Part shown: one piece after another, positions 10,973-20,543 of the stretch | Layout: every line of letters begins with the position of its first letter | Numbering within the stretch: the stretch's first letter is position 1 | Assembly: GCA_963728935.1 (NCBI GenBank) | Contig: CAVSMC010000005.1 | Coordinates: forward strand, 62,001-126,000 | DNA length: 64,000 nucleotides | Direction: 5' to 3' | Source: CAVSMC01 sp963728935 | GTDB lineage: Bacteria > Pseudomonadota > Gammaproteobacteria > Burkholderiales > Casimicrobiaceae | Position numbers and translations under genes: made by a program | The notes under the pieces: model-generated | The model's database searches: none | What the model saw: only the letters and a program-made list of their open reading frames with translations | What the model was told of the DNA's origin: nothing

Positions 10973-11081
10973 CGCATCGTCCTTGTCTCGGGCGCGGCAG
11001 TCGCTGTCGAAAATTCGCATCGATTTGTCCCCGCTCGAGCTGCTATGGTACGGTGCCCTTCCATCGCATGGGGACGTACCG

Positions 11082-12623
11082 ATGGCGCTGGTCATTGCAG
11101 GCCGCATCGTGCCGCTCGATCGCGCCGATCCCGACGCGGTGTTCAAGGGCCGCGTGTTCATCGATGACAGCGGATCGATCGAACGCGTCGTCGCGGGCAA
11201 CGGAACAGCGCCGACGGGGTTCTCAGCGGCGCCGGTGGTCGATGTCGCCGACGGCTTCGTGGTGCCGGGTCTCATCGACCTGCATAATCACATCGGCTAC
11301 AACGCGCTGCCGCTGTGGGCGGAGCCCAAGCAGAAGACGCCGTTTGCGCATCACGACAGCTGGACGCGCGCCGCGAGCTACCAGTCCTCGATCACGTGGC
11401 CGGCCGGTGCACTGTCGCAGGCGGCACCCGAAGCGCTCCTCGCCTATGTCCAGCTGCGTGCGCTCGTCGGCGGCACGACCGCCATTCAAGGCTGGCCAAC
11501 CGCGAATCGCGAGTTCGTCAAGGTACTGCGCAATATCGACGACGAGAAAGCGGGCACGACCGACCGCAATCTGATCTACACGTCGGCGCTCACCAAGAAG
11601 CCGCTCGAGCTCGCGCGCGTCGCGCAGGCGCAGCGCCAGGGCGCCGGCTTCATCTACCACTGCGCCGAGGGCCAGACCGGCTCGCTCGTCCTGCGCGAAT
11701 TCCTCGACGCGGCCAACGCGGGATGCCTCGACAGCACGTTCATCGGCATTCACTGCAACGCAGTGGCAGACGCGGACTGGCGACGCTGGCCGAATCGCGA
11801 TGCGGGGAGCGTCGTCTGGTCGCCGTTCTCGAACCTGTGGCTCTACGGCAGCACCACCGACGTCGTCGCTGCGCGCAGGCAGGACGTATCGATCTGCCTC
11901 GGGCCCGACTGGGGACCTTCGGGAACCAAGAACATTCAGGGCGAGATCAAGGTCGCGAAGCTTGCAAGCGAGCAGTTCGGCCTGGGATTCACCGATCGCG
12001 ATCTCGTCGCGATGGTGACGACCAATCCGGGCGATGCGCTGTCGCGCTGCTGGAAGAAGGTGGTCGGGCGTCTTAGCGCCGGCGCGTTCGCGGACATCAC
12101 GGTCTTCCGCGCTGGCGGCAACGACGATGTGTGGAAACAGATCGTCGATTCGACCGAGCGCGACATCATGCTCGTCGTGTCGGGCGGTCTACCGCGCTAC
12201 GGCGATGCCGATCTGATGCAGGCGGCAGGTCTCACCAAGTCGAGCCCGATCAAGGTCAGCCGGCGTGAAGCGTCGCTTCGCCATCCCCGACCCCGAACCA
12301 TACCGACAAGGCGTGGTCGTGGAAGGACATCACGGACGCGCTCGAGACCGTGCGCAAGGATCCGGCGGCCGCGCTGAGGCACGCGGTTGGGCAGGCGGCG
12401 CGCTTACGCGGGAACGCTCGATGCGCCGGATGCACCGCTCGAGCTCGCGCTCGACATGCCGACCGGTGGCCTGCCCTTTGCGGGCGACGTTTCTGCGCAC
12501 GCGGCACAGATTGTCATTCCCGAGCTTCCTTCGCTCGTCCATGACCAGGCGTTCTTCACCTCGATCGCGGGCCGCGGCTTTCACGGCGGGCTGCTCGACC
12601 GCCTGGCGGAGTTCTATTCATGA
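11082..12623 (+). pseudogene. Amidohydrolase-superfamily protein, frameshifted near its C-terminus
   Basis: From ATG 11082 (MALVIAGRIVPLD) the protein shows the composite sandwich start and GLIDLHNHIGYN, a metal-binding H-x-H. HCAEGQTGS, a later IHCNA, and CLGPDWGPSG with a candidate metal aspartate follow, so it looks like a metal-dependent hydrolase acting on C-N or related bonds. The first 390 residues are in one frame. The rest moves to other frames near 12262, 12300 and 12400, ending FHGGLLDRLAEFYS. The final stop overlaps the next ATG (ATGA), so it is the first gene of an operon with the S41 peptidase, a small unknown and the UDG-like gene. The substrate is unknown. Confidence 0.7.
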
Positions 12624-14504
12624 GCGAACGCGAGAAGCGCAATGCGCGCATCGCTCACGCCGCGAGCGCAACGTCGCTCGCGAAGCGGGGCGCGCGACGC
12701 GCGGTGAAAAGGATTGCCGTTGACCCGAGACCGCTGTCATGGGGCGAGCGGCTCGACATCATCGATGCGCTGGTGCAGGTGCTCGACGGTGTCTACGCGC
12801 ACCTGCCGCTCAAGCGCTCGCTCTACGGCTTCGACGTCGTGCGCGCGCTCGAGCATCTGCGCCAGCAGCTGCCGACGATGACCGATCTGCAGTTTCATCG
12901 CGAGCTCACCTTCGTCGTCAATCGGCTGCGCGACGCGCATACGCAATACCAGGGGCCCTGGAACGTGAAGGAGCCGGTGGCGAGCCTCCCCTTCCTGGTC
13001 GAAGCATTCGGTCCAGCCGACGAGCCCACGTACCTCGTCACCAAGGTTGACCGGCGCTCGGTGCGCGATCCGCATTTCGTGCAAGGCGTCACCATCGATT
13101 ACTGGAACGGCATTCCCGTTCGACCGCGCGGTCGACCTGCATGCGGAAAGCGAAACCGGCGGACGACCGGATTCGCGGCGTGCGCGCGCGCTCGAATCGC
13201 TGACGTTTCGCTCGCTCGAATACGGACCGCCGCCGAACGAGGAATGGGTGGTGCTCGATTATCACGACCTCGACGGCAAGGCGCGTGAGATTCGACTCGC
13301 CTGGGAAGGCTTCGACCCCAAACGCGCGCCGACCGCGAGCCGCTCGGTGGGTAGCCGCATTCGTCGCGGCATCAACCCGGGCGCGGAAGCAGTGCGTCGT
13401 GCGAAGAAGTACCGATTCAATCCCGCGCTGTGGGAAGCGGAGCGCAAGCCGGCACGCGCAGCGGACCGTAGCCACGCGGCGAAATTCGCCGACTTCCTGA
13501 CCGCGCGAACGGTCCCCACGCGATGCGGGCGCATGGGCTACCTGCGCATCTGGAGCTTCGATGTCGACGACGATGAAGCCTTCGTCGAGGCGGCGATCGC
13601 GCTTCTCGCCGAGTTGCCCCAGCGCGGGCTCATCATCGACCTTCGCGACAATCCCGGAGGTCTCATCCCGGCGGCCGAGCGGATGCTGCAGCTCTTTACG
13701 CCCAACACGGTGGCGCCGACCAAGTTTGCGCTGCGCGCGACGCGGCTCACCGCCGCGATGGCGCGCGCGGCGTTCAATCAATCGGAATTCGCTCCCTGGG
13801 CCGAGTCGCTCTTCAGCGCCGAGCTCACCGGCGAGCCGTATTCGAGCCACCTGCCGATCACCCCGTACGAGCAGTGCAACGACCTGGGCCAGCACTATGG
13901 CGGGCCGGTCGTGGTGGTGGTCGACGCGAACACGTACTCGTCGGGGGACCTCTTTACCGCGGGCATCGCCGACAACCGCATCGGCCCGGTCGTGTGTGTC
14001 GGCGAGGCGACCGGCGCGGGCGGCGCCAACGTATGGGGCTCCGAGGATCTTCGCGCAGCGCTCGACGCCGCGGAGGAGCCGCTTCCGCGACTTCCCAAGG
14101 GCGTCCACTTCACCGTCGCGCTGCGGCGCGCGGTACGAAGCGGCGACGCCGACGGTACGCTGATCGAAGACGCCGGCATCGCGGGGCAGCGCTACGACAT
14201 GACCCGCGACGACGTGCTCGACAACAACCGCGACCTGATCGAGCACTGCGCCGAGCTCCTCGCCGCGCAGCCGCTCACGCGGCTCGACGTGACGCGCATC
14301 CGGCACATGCTCGCGATCGACACGCAGGGATTGCAGCAACTCGATGTGTATCTGAACGGACATCCCGCAGGAAGCCCGATCGTGTTGCAAGGCGACGGCA
14401 AGCAGCGCTTCAAACTTGCACCGACGGTCCGCGACATCGAAGTCGTCGGTTTCGCCGACGGCGTCGTCCGTCAGCGGCGCCGCCTGAAGCTGCCGGGTCG
14501 CTAG
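12620..14504 (+). pseudogene. S41-family peptidase-like protein, one frameshift
   Basis: The protein would be about 627 residues. The N-terminal 170 residues (from MSEREKRNAR) are helical and unfamiliar. The S41 core is clear: CGRMGYLRIWSF, the DLRDNPGGLIP motif, and NTYSSGDLF, in which the serine after Tyr-Ser is in the catalytic place of tail-specific proteases. No PDZ domain or signal peptide is obvious, so a cytoplasmic role is possible. The frame changes near 13120 (NGIPFDRAVDLHAES reads across it). It overlaps the amidohydrolase stop by four bases and is followed 12 bp later by a small gene. Confidence 0.72.
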
Positions 14505-14516
14505 CAAGCGAGCAGG

Positions 14517-14948
14517 ATGATGGCCGCGCCCTCCACCGTCAGCGCAACGGGTCATTTCCTCGCCACACGGGGCGGTGATGCCGCCGGCGAGGCGACGTTG
14601 CGCATGCAAAGTGCGACCCAGGGGACATTGTCATTCGGCGGTCACGAGTGGACGCTGACCGGCGATCCGGCGAAGAAACGCATTCGCGGCGTCGCGCCCA
14701 ACTCGGTCGTCGAGCTGCGGATCGTCAATCGCAGTCTGCTCACCGGCAGCGTCGATGGCACCGCTCTTCGGCTCGAGCGTGCGGTGCTGCGCCCGATTCC
14801 GGCGGCCGAGCTCGCGCAGTCGGACGCGGGGCCGACCGGCTTCGATGAAGGCGCTGATGGAGGCCACACCGGACTACGAGGCAGCGGTCGGCGACACCAC
14901 GACGTTCTGGTACGCCTTCGGTCCGGTGCTCTACCGCGGGCGGCTTGA
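14517..14948 (+). CDS. Small hypothetical protein of the amidohydrolase/S41/UDG-like operon
   Basis: I do not recognise this family. The ORF gives 143 residues from ATG 14517. Residues about 8-105 look like a compact beta-rich domain (HFLATRGGDAAGE, LSFGGHEWTLTGD, NSVVELRIVN, GTALRLERAVL), while the last 35 residues are Gly/Arg-rich and look out of frame. It starts 12 bp after the S41 stop and overlaps the UDG-like gene by about 100 bp. A real short overlap and a frameshift near 14840 are both possible. Confidence 0.5.
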   Translation: MMAAPSTVSATGHFLATRGGDAAGEATLRMQSATQGTLSFGGHEWTLTGDPAKKRIRGVAPNSVVELRIVNRSLLTGSVDGTALRLERAVLRPIPAAELAQSDAGPTGFDEGADGGHTGLRGSGRRHHDVLVRLRSGALPRAA

Positions 14949-15855
14949 TGGCAGCGCGCGTGTCCTGTGCATCGCCTCCGATCCGGGTCCGGCGGAGTGC
15001 CTGCCGTTTGCGCGTCGCACGCTGATCGGGGACTCCGGCCAGAAGACACAGGGCTTCCTCGAGAAGATCGGACTGACCCGCTCGTACGTGCTGGTCAACG
15101 CCTTTGCAGTCGCGATGCGGCCGAGCCAGAAGACCAAGGGTCTCAAGGTGCTGAACACGAACGCCGCGATCCGCACAGCACGCCACGCGCTGTACGACCG
15201 GCTCCTCGCGGGTGGCGCGCTGCAGGCGATCGTCGCGTTCGGCGACGTCGCGCACCAGGCGTATGACTTGTGGGCACAGTCGAACGCGAATGTGCGCACG
15301 ATCCGCTGCTTCAAGCTCGCGCATCCGGCGGCGGTCGACCGCGATGCGAGCGGCCACGATGCTGCGCTCATCGCCTGGCGCAGCGCGGTAACCGAGTTGC
15401 GGGCGATCGTGACAACGGACGCGGACGGCACCGCGGCCGGATCCAATTTCGGCGACTACTTCACCGAGCTCGATTACGCGCGCGTCCCGCGCTGGGATCT
15501 GCCGTCGGTGGCGCCCTCCTACATCGGCGACGATTCATGGGGACGTGCGGCCAACCCCCGTCACAACAACTGCTGCGAGCGTCCCTCCCCCGACGACGGC
15601 GTAAGCCTCAAGTTGGCGCCCGCGCCGGGACACGGAGCGCCGCTGCTGTACGCCTATCTGCACGGCAAACTCACGGGTGCGACCGACGCTGAGCGGGCGC
15701 AGCGTTGCAGTCGACGCTTTCGGTATCCCGCTTTGAAAGGCGACTCGCAAACCGCCGGCGCTAGCCGCGCGAGTCGGTCGGAGGAAAGGCTCCTTCAGTC
15801 ACCTGCACGAGGCTCTTCACGAAACGAATGGTCCTTTCCAGGTCTTCTTTGGTGA
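14845..15855 (+). CDS. Uracil-DNA-glycosylase-superfamily protein
   Basis: From the ATG at 14845 the protein has ASDPGPAEC, matching the UDG family 4/5 motif GExPGxxE in form. GDSGQKTQGFLEKIGLTRSY, a strand VLVNAFAV, VAFGDVAHQAY and LAHPAA (the HPS-type motif) follow in order. The 337-residue length exceeds a minimal UDG domain; a C-terminal extension with NCCERPSPDDG follows. The catalytic Asp/Glu of motif 1 is not clearly conserved, so glycosylase activity is uncertain. The last 95 bp overlap the antisense HEPN gene, so the true C-terminus may be shorter. It is the last gene of the operon. Confidence 0.65.
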   Translation: MKALMEATPDYEAAVGDTTTFWYAFGPVLYRGRLDGSARVLCIASDPGPAECLPFARRTLIGDSGQKTQGFLEKIGLTRSYVLVNAFAVAMRPSQKTKGLKVLNTNAAIRTARHALYDRLLAGGALQAIVAFGDVAHQAYDLWAQSNANVRTIRCFKLAHPAAVDRDASGHDAALIAWRSAVTELRAIVTTDADGTAAGSNFGDYFTELDYARVPRWDLPSVAPSYIGDDSWGRAANPRHNNCCERPSPDDGVSLKLAPAPGHGAPLLYAYLHGKLTGATDAERAQRCSRRFRYPALKGDSQTAGASRASRSEERLLQSPARGSSRNEWSFPGLLW

Positions 15856-16182
15856 CCGGATGCGCCTTGGGCGGCCCCGGGGTGATGGCTCGTGAACGAT
15901 GAACAACGTCACCGCGCAGCTTCATGTACTGATTCAGGCGAGCACATATCGCGTCGTTGTCACTGTTGTTCCAGCGCCATGCGTTCTTCAGCTCAACGCC
16001 CGCGTAATCACGGAAAAGCTGAATCGTCTTGTCTGATGTCGGGTTATGCAGCCGTTTGATTTCGTCATCGAGCTTCGATTGGATGAACGCAGCAGCGGAT
16101 CGGTCGCCCAAGCTGCTGAGCCCCTCCGCAGCTGCGTCGAGCACGCGGTCTTCGCGTAGGTTTCCCACGTCGTCATCGCCAT
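15761..16182 (-). CDS. HEPN-like domain protein, possibly frameshifted at the start
   Basis: The main ORF (135 residues from GTG 16168) is helical and contains LRGDVVHRS, an R-x4-H motif of the HEPN superfamily, after an IQLFRDYAGVELKNAW segment. An overlapping frame gives MAMTTWETYAKT from 16182, which reads naturally into VLDAAAEGLSSL, so a one-base change near 16150 is likely. The size and motifs resemble the C-terminal HEPN part of RiboL-PSP-HEPN-type proteins. No antitoxin partner is visible. RNase activity is an inference from the motif only. Confidence 0.45.
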
Positions 16183-16526
16183 GTCGCCATGATCAGTCCC
16201 GCACGTTTCAATACCTCGAGTTCAGGTCGCGGAGCCTTTGTGTTCAACGTGTTGAAGTGGGCGAGCGTTTTCCGCATCGAGGATCGATTGAGAGAATGTA
16301 TCGCTGGCTCGGGATTCGGGGCGGCCGCAAGCGACGCCGTTTCGTTCCTCGTGTCAATGGGAAAGCGGTCGCTCGCGTACGTCGCTGAACGGCCACTGGA
16401 CTAAACCGCTCGCGCGGTAATTCTTGAGCTTCGGCCCGGCCACGGTACGGTGGTGAGCCGGGATCATGGATCTGCTTATGTTGCGACACGAGGCAAGCCG
16501 CCTCGGATCTCAACAGGAGCAGAGCC
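16183..16526. other. 344-bp region upstream of the IS91-type recombinase
   Basis: No gene is supported. A 71-codon plus-strand ORF at 16189 has no recognisable features. The part from about 16430 (GGTGAGCCGGGATC) to the recombinase start, with a GGAGCAGAGCC site at its end, probably belongs to the left end of the IS91-type element. I cannot fix the exact end. Confidence 0.35.
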
Positions 16527-17402
16527 ATGGACGCATCAGCTCGGAGCATCTCGCCGTTGCGCCAGCGCATGATCGACGACATGCGCATGCGCAAGCTGTC
16601 GGAGAAGACGCAGAGCCACTACATTCGCTGGGTACGACGGTTCAGCGCGTTTGTCGGACGCGCGCCGGACACCGCCACGGTCGAGGACCTGCGGCGTTTT
16701 CAGTTGCACCTGGTCGATAGCGGCACATCGCCGGTCTCGCTCAACGCCGCGATCACCGCACTGAAGTTCTTCTTCGAGGTCACGCTCGGCCAGGGCGAGC
16801 TGATGGCGAAGATGCAGCCGGTGCGCTTGCCGCGCACGCTGCCGGTGGTGTTAAGCCGCGATGAAGTCGCGCGACTGATCGCGGCGGCATCTAACCTCAA
16901 GCACCAGACGGCGCTGTCGGTCGCCTATGGTGCGGGCCTGCGGGCGAGCGAGGTGGTGGCGCTGAAGGTTAGCGACATCGACAGCCAGCGCATGACGCTG
17001 CGCATCGAGCAGGGGAAGGGGCGCAAGGATCGCTACGCGATGCTGCCGCCGCTGCTGCTCGAGCGGTTGCGCACCTGGTGGCGAGTAGCGCGGGCGCAAG
17101 GGAAGATGCTCGACGGCGGGTGGCTGTTCCCCGGCATGAATCCGCTCGATCCAGTCACCCCGCGCCAGCTCAATCGTGCCATCCATGAGGCGGCGGTGGC
17201 GGCCGGTATCGACAAGCGAGTGTCGATGCACACGCTGCGGCATAGCTTCGCCACGCACCTGCTGGAACAGAAGGTCGACATCCGCGTGATCCAGGTGCTG
17301 CTCGGTCACAAGAAGTTGGAGACCACGGCTCTCTATGCGCAGGTCGCCACCGACCTGCTACGCGAGGTGATCAGTCCGCTGGAGCACACGGTAGCCGCGT
17401 AG
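16527..17402 (+). CDS. IS91-associated tyrosine recombinase
   Basis: This 291-residue site-specific recombinase has an N-terminal SAM-like core-binding domain (KLSEKTQSHYIRWVRRF). The catalytic set is complete: arginine in AGLRASEVVAL, HTLRHSFATH, LGHKKLETT and the nucleophile tyrosine in TALYAQV. The start (MDASARSISPLRQ) follows an AGGAGCAG site. It is close in form to integron integrases but lacks an attI/cassette context, and it sits 9 bp before the IS91 transposase, with which this family is usually coupled. It is intact. Confidence 0.88.
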   Translation: MDASARSISPLRQRMIDDMRMRKLSEKTQSHYIRWVRRFSAFVGRAPDTATVEDLRRFQLHLVDSGTSPVSLNAAITALKFFFEVTLGQGELMAKMQPVRLPRTLPVVLSRDEVARLIAAASNLKHQTALSVAYGAGLRASEVVALKVSDIDSQRMTLRIEQGKGRKDRYAMLPPLLLERLRTWWRVARAQGKMLDGGWLFPGMNPLDPVTPRQLNRAIHEAAVAAGIDKRVSMHTLRHSFATHLLEQKVDIRVIQVLLGHKKLETTALYAQVATDLLREVISPLEHTVAA

Positions 17403-17411
17403 CGCCGCCCG

Positions 17412-18608
17412 ATGGGGCGCGCGGCGCTCGAGGTCGCGGATATCTTCCGCGCCCACGGGCCGGCCTGGCGGCAAGCGCAGCAAGGCCACCTGAGTCTCGG
17501 GCAGCTCAAGGTGATGTCCGCCATCGAACAGTGCCGCAGCGCGGCGCTGGGGGGACACGTACTGCGTTGCGATGCCTGCGCGCAGCTGCAGATCGCTTAC
17601 AACTCCTGCCGCAACCGGCACTGCCCGAAGTGCCAGGCGCGCGCGGCTCGTCGCTGGCTCGAAGCGCGGCAGGCCGATCTGCTGCCAGTCGACTACTACC
17701 ATCTGGTGTTCACGCTGCCCGCGCCGATCGCCGCCATCGCGTACTACAACAAGGCCGTCATCTACGACCTGCTGTTCGCGGTCGCTGCGCAGACGCTACG
17801 CACCATCGCTGCCGATCCGAAACATCTCGGCGCGCAGGTCGGCGTGACGTTGGTCCTGCACACCTGGGGTTCGGCGCTCACCCACCATCCGCATGTGCAC
17901 GGCATCGTGCCCGGCGGTGGGCTCTCGCTCCATGGCGAGCGCTGGATCCGTTGTCGACCGGGGTTCTTCCTTCCGGTGCGTGTGCTCTCGCGGCTATTCC
18001 GCCGCCGCTTCCTCGAAGAACTCGCCGCCGCACACCGCGGCGGTCGGCTGCAATTCTTCGGCGAAGAGGCAGCGCTTGCCGATGCGCGCGCGTTCGCCCA
18101 ATGGCTCGCGCCGCTGCGCCAGTGTGAATGGGTCGTCTACGCCAAGCGTCCCTTCGCTGGGCCAGCCGCGGTGCTCGCCTATCTGTCGCGCTACACCCAT
18201 CGGGTGGCAATCTCGAACACTCGCTTGCTCGCCTTCGATGAACGCGGCGTCACCTTCCGCTGGAAGGATTATCGAGCCAGTGGAAAGACGCGCTACAAGG
18301 CGATGACTTTGAGCGCCGAGGAGTTCATCCGCCGCTTCCTGTTGCACGTGCTGCCCGATGGCTTCCACCGCATCCGCCACTACGGTCTGCTCGCCAATGG
18401 CGCTCGCCGCGAGCATCTCGCTCAGGCCCGTGAACTGCTGCACGTCGTTCCGGCTGCGGCCCAACCGCAAACCAACGCGACAGCATCCACCGCAACCGGA
18501 GCACCCACCTTCCTCTGCCCGCACTGTGGCGCCACGATGAGCGTCGTCGAGATCTTCGCGCCGCACGCATCGATCCGTGCCCCGCCAACATCGCGAGTTG
18601 CCGCATGA
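17412..18608 (+). CDS. IS91-family HUH transposase
   Basis: The 398-residue protein has an N-terminal zinc ribbon (LRCDACAQ and NRHCPKCQ) and the HUH metal motif HPHVHGIVPGG. A catalytic tyrosine region YLSRYTHRVAIS and a second Cys pair near the C-terminus (LCPHCGATM) follow. It is the Rep-like enzyme of rolling-circle transposition. The length and motif order are normal, and no frame break is seen, so the element may be active. Confidence 0.92.
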   Translation: MGRAALEVADIFRAHGPAWRQAQQGHLSLGQLKVMSAIEQCRSAALGGHVLRCDACAQLQIAYNSCRNRHCPKCQARAARRWLEARQADLLPVDYYHLVFTLPAPIAAIAYYNKAVIYDLLFAVAAQTLRTIAADPKHLGAQVGVTLVLHTWGSALTHHPHVHGIVPGGGLSLHGERWIRCRPGFFLPVRVLSRLFRRRFLEELAAAHRGGRLQFFGEEAALADARAFAQWLAPLRQCEWVVYAKRPFAGPAAVLAYLSRYTHRVAISNTRLLAFDERGVTFRWKDYRASGKTRYKAMTLSAEEFIRRFLLHVLPDGFHRIRHYGLLANGARREHLAQARELLHVVPAAAQPQTNATASTATGAPTFLCPHCGATMSVVEIFAPHASIRAPPTSRVAA

Positions 18609-19065
18609 ACTCCGGCCTGGGCAGAGCCAACCTTATGTCCGCTATGCAGCGGCCACCGCCGATAGCGGACGGTTTCGCCTTACGTCGCCGCCACGCCGTT
18701 TCCGGCGCTCGCCTCATCGTTCCATTCGGCGCGGCATCGGCCGCATCGCGCATCAACACGCAGTCTGTCGCCCTCGGGCGTCCGTTTCGCGCCCTCCCAC
18801 ATGCCGGCGCGCTGTCCAATCCCCATAGCGGCTTAGCTTCCCCCGAGTAGCAGCGCCATTCGCCGCGGTTTCCTCCCTCGAGGCTTGTGCAACGCCTGCC
18901 CGCGTGGCCTCATCACGTACTCGCACAACTGCGCGTGACGGCAGGCATCGCACAACCCTTAACAATAGCAGAAGTACCGTGTGAACGCAGTTAGCGGACG
19001 TTGATAACACCAACGCAATTCCTGCAATGCAACCACCGCCACTCGCTCAAAGGCTCGCCGCTTAG
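18609..19065. other. Non-coding right flank of the IS91-type element
   Basis: Short ORFs here (for example 18605-18850) have no domain signal and are Ala/Arg-rich. The first part is probably IS91 3' sequence; the remainder, to 19065, has lower GC and no feature I can name. Confidence 0.35.
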
Positions 19066-19080
19066 CAGTTCGTTGAAAAG
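19066..19080. repeat. Solo end of an IS5-family element
   Basis: CAGTTCGTTGAAAAG here matches the first 15 bases of the complete IS5-family element at 41260. It is preceded by TTAG, which fits the 4-bp YTAR-type target. No second end or transposase is nearby, so this is a remnant of a related insertion. Confidence 0.6.
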
Positions 19081-19167
19081 TGCCTCAGAGATGCCATCAC
19101 GAGTCATTTTCAGGGGTGGTCAAACCCCCTCCGAGCCAAAAATAATCGCTTGTATAGCCTTAATCCG

Positions 19168-19213
19168 CCTACGAGCCAGGGGGTCGTGGGTTCAAATCCT
19201 GCCGGGCGCGCCA
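19168..19213 (+). tRNA. tRNA-Arg(ACG) 3' remnant, likely attachment site
   Basis: The sequence runs from the anticodon loop CTACGAG through the T arm (GTGGG TTCAAAT CCTGC) to the acceptor strand CGGGCGC, a G and an encoded CCA. This is the 3' half of a tRNA-Arg(ACG). The 5' half is absent, and the bases upstream do not pair with it. A fragment that begins in the anticodon loop is the usual product of island integration by a tyrosine recombinase. Two integrase remnants lie within 4 kb. It is not a functional tRNA. Confidence 0.7.
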
Positions 19214-19223
19214 CTCATTCAAT

Positions 19224-20543
19224 GTACGGACCGGACACATGGGTGACGGTCCGTACCTAAGACATAGGTGACAACCTCGGGCCGAACGGGTTGTCCAGCG
19301 GTTGCAGGGTCTTCTGCTCCAGGTCGATGTAGCCTAGATCGTAGTGCATGAAGCTTACGATCCATATGCCCTCGTCGACCTCCTTGATACCGACGCGCTG
19401 ACCGGCCAGTACATAGGACACGTTGATGCGCTTGCGATGCATGCAGATGCGTCCGCAGGCGGTGACAAGCACGTCCCGGTCGTGTAGTGGGTAGCTGAGC
19501 TCGGGCAAGCCGGCGTAAGGGCGCGCCGACGGCGAGTACGCGTGTGCCGGCGTCTTCATGGCCAATGCCTCGTGCGGCCGCTCGGTGTTGAACTCGCGCA
19601 CGAACTCATCGAAGCGCGCCTGTTGCTGCAAAGTGTTCATGCTGGGCGGTCGGGTCGCTTCCTTCTTGAGCGTGAGGTGCATGCGCTCGTGACGGCCGTT
19701 TTGCTGAGGATGGCCCGGCTTGATGCGCTCGATCGCAATGCCCAGACGCAGCCACCAGACCGAAAGTTTCGAGAGATTGAATAGAGCATTGGGGCTGGCG
19801 AAGGGCACGCCGTTATCGGAGCGAATCGCTGAAGGCAGTCCACGCTCGAGGAAGAGCTGCTCGAAGGCAGTGATCGCGGTGGCTTCGCGCGTGGACTCGA
19901 GCGCTTCGCACATGAGAAGGTAGCGGGAAGCGTGGTCGGTGGCGGTCAGCGGGTAGCAGTACTGGCCGTTGCCCAGCTTGAATTCGCCCTTGAAGTCGGC
20001 GCACCACAAATCGTTCGGCGCCGCACCGGCGGAGAGTTGGGTTCCAGTTGCGCGATGACGAGGGCGGCCGATGCCCTTGACCAAGCCGTGGCGGTGCAAG
20101 ACGGTGTGGATGGTGCTCTTGGCCGGGATCCGCACGTCCTGATCCAGGCGGCGAACGAGCAGCTCGCGAATCTTGCGTGCGCCCCAATGCGGCTTCTCGC
20201 GCTTGCAGCTGACGATCAGGCTCTCGATCTGCGGCGGCAGCTGGTTGGCATAGCGCACCGGCCGGCGACAGCGGTCGCTCAGCGCCTCGAAGCCGCTTTC
20301 CTTGTAGCGGTTGAAGATCTTGTAGCCGGTCTTGCGCGAGATGCCGAACTCGCGGCAAACGTCGCTCATCGACTCGCCGTCGAGCAACTTGGCGACAAAG
20401 CGCAGGCGCTCGTCCATCACCGAACACTCCTTCCACGGCATAGACACCTCCCGCCCTGAGGGCAGGAAAGTGTTACCCATGTGTCCGGTACGCGCTGTAA
20501 CCTATGTGTCGGGCCGGTCACAACCTATGTGTCGGGCCGGTCA
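19224..20543 (-). mobile_element. IS481-family insertion sequence
   Basis: The left end has ACCGGACACATGGGTGAC and the right end, read on the other strand, has ACCGGACACATGGGTAAC. These inverted motifs flank a single transposase gene. The right end carries two extra tandem copies of AACCTATGTGTCGGGCCGGTCA (20499 and 20522), and the left end has a related GACATAGGTGAC. The exact tips and target duplication are not certain. It separates the tRNA remnant from the integrase remnant. Confidence 0.8.
19257..20441 (-). CDS. IS481-family transposase
   Basis: The 394-residue protein starts at ATG 20441 behind GGGAGGTG; an upstream start would read through the inverted repeat. It has an N-terminal helix-turn-helix (MSDVCREFGISRKTGYKIF) and an rve integrase core. 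The DDE residues are in LWCADFKGEF, IRSDNGVPF and GRHERMHLTLKKEA. A C-terminal beta domain follows. It is intact. Confidence 0.92.
   Translation of the reverse strand: MPWKECSVMDERLRFVAKLLDGESMSDVCREFGISRKTGYKIFNRYKESGFEALSDRCRRPVRYANQLPPQIESLIVSCKREKPHWGARKIRELLVRRLDQDVRIPAKSTIHTVLHRHGLVKGIGRPRHRATGTQLSAGAAPNDLWCADFKGEFKLGNGQYCYPLTATDHASRYLLMCEALESTREATAITAFEQLFLERGLPSAIRSDNGVPFASPNALFNLSKLSVWWLRLGIAIERIKPGHPQQNGRHERMHLTLKKEATRPPSMNTLQQQARFDEFVREFNTERPHEALAMKTPAHAYSPSARPYAGLPELSYPLHDRDVLVTACGRICMHRKRINVSYVLAGQRVGIKEVDEGIWIVSFMHYDLGYIDLEQKTLQPLDNPFGPRLSPMS

Larger units (their letters stand above)
16427..18850 (+). mobile_element. IS91-type element with accessory tyrosine recombinase (ends approximate)
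   Basis: A tyrosine recombinase and an HUH transposase lie 9 bp apart in the same direction, the two-gene layout of one IS91 subgroup. IS91 elements have no classical inverted repeats, and I could not place the ori or ter ends, so both limits are estimates. The element lies left of the tRNA remnant in a region already rich in mobile DNA. Confidence 0.6.
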
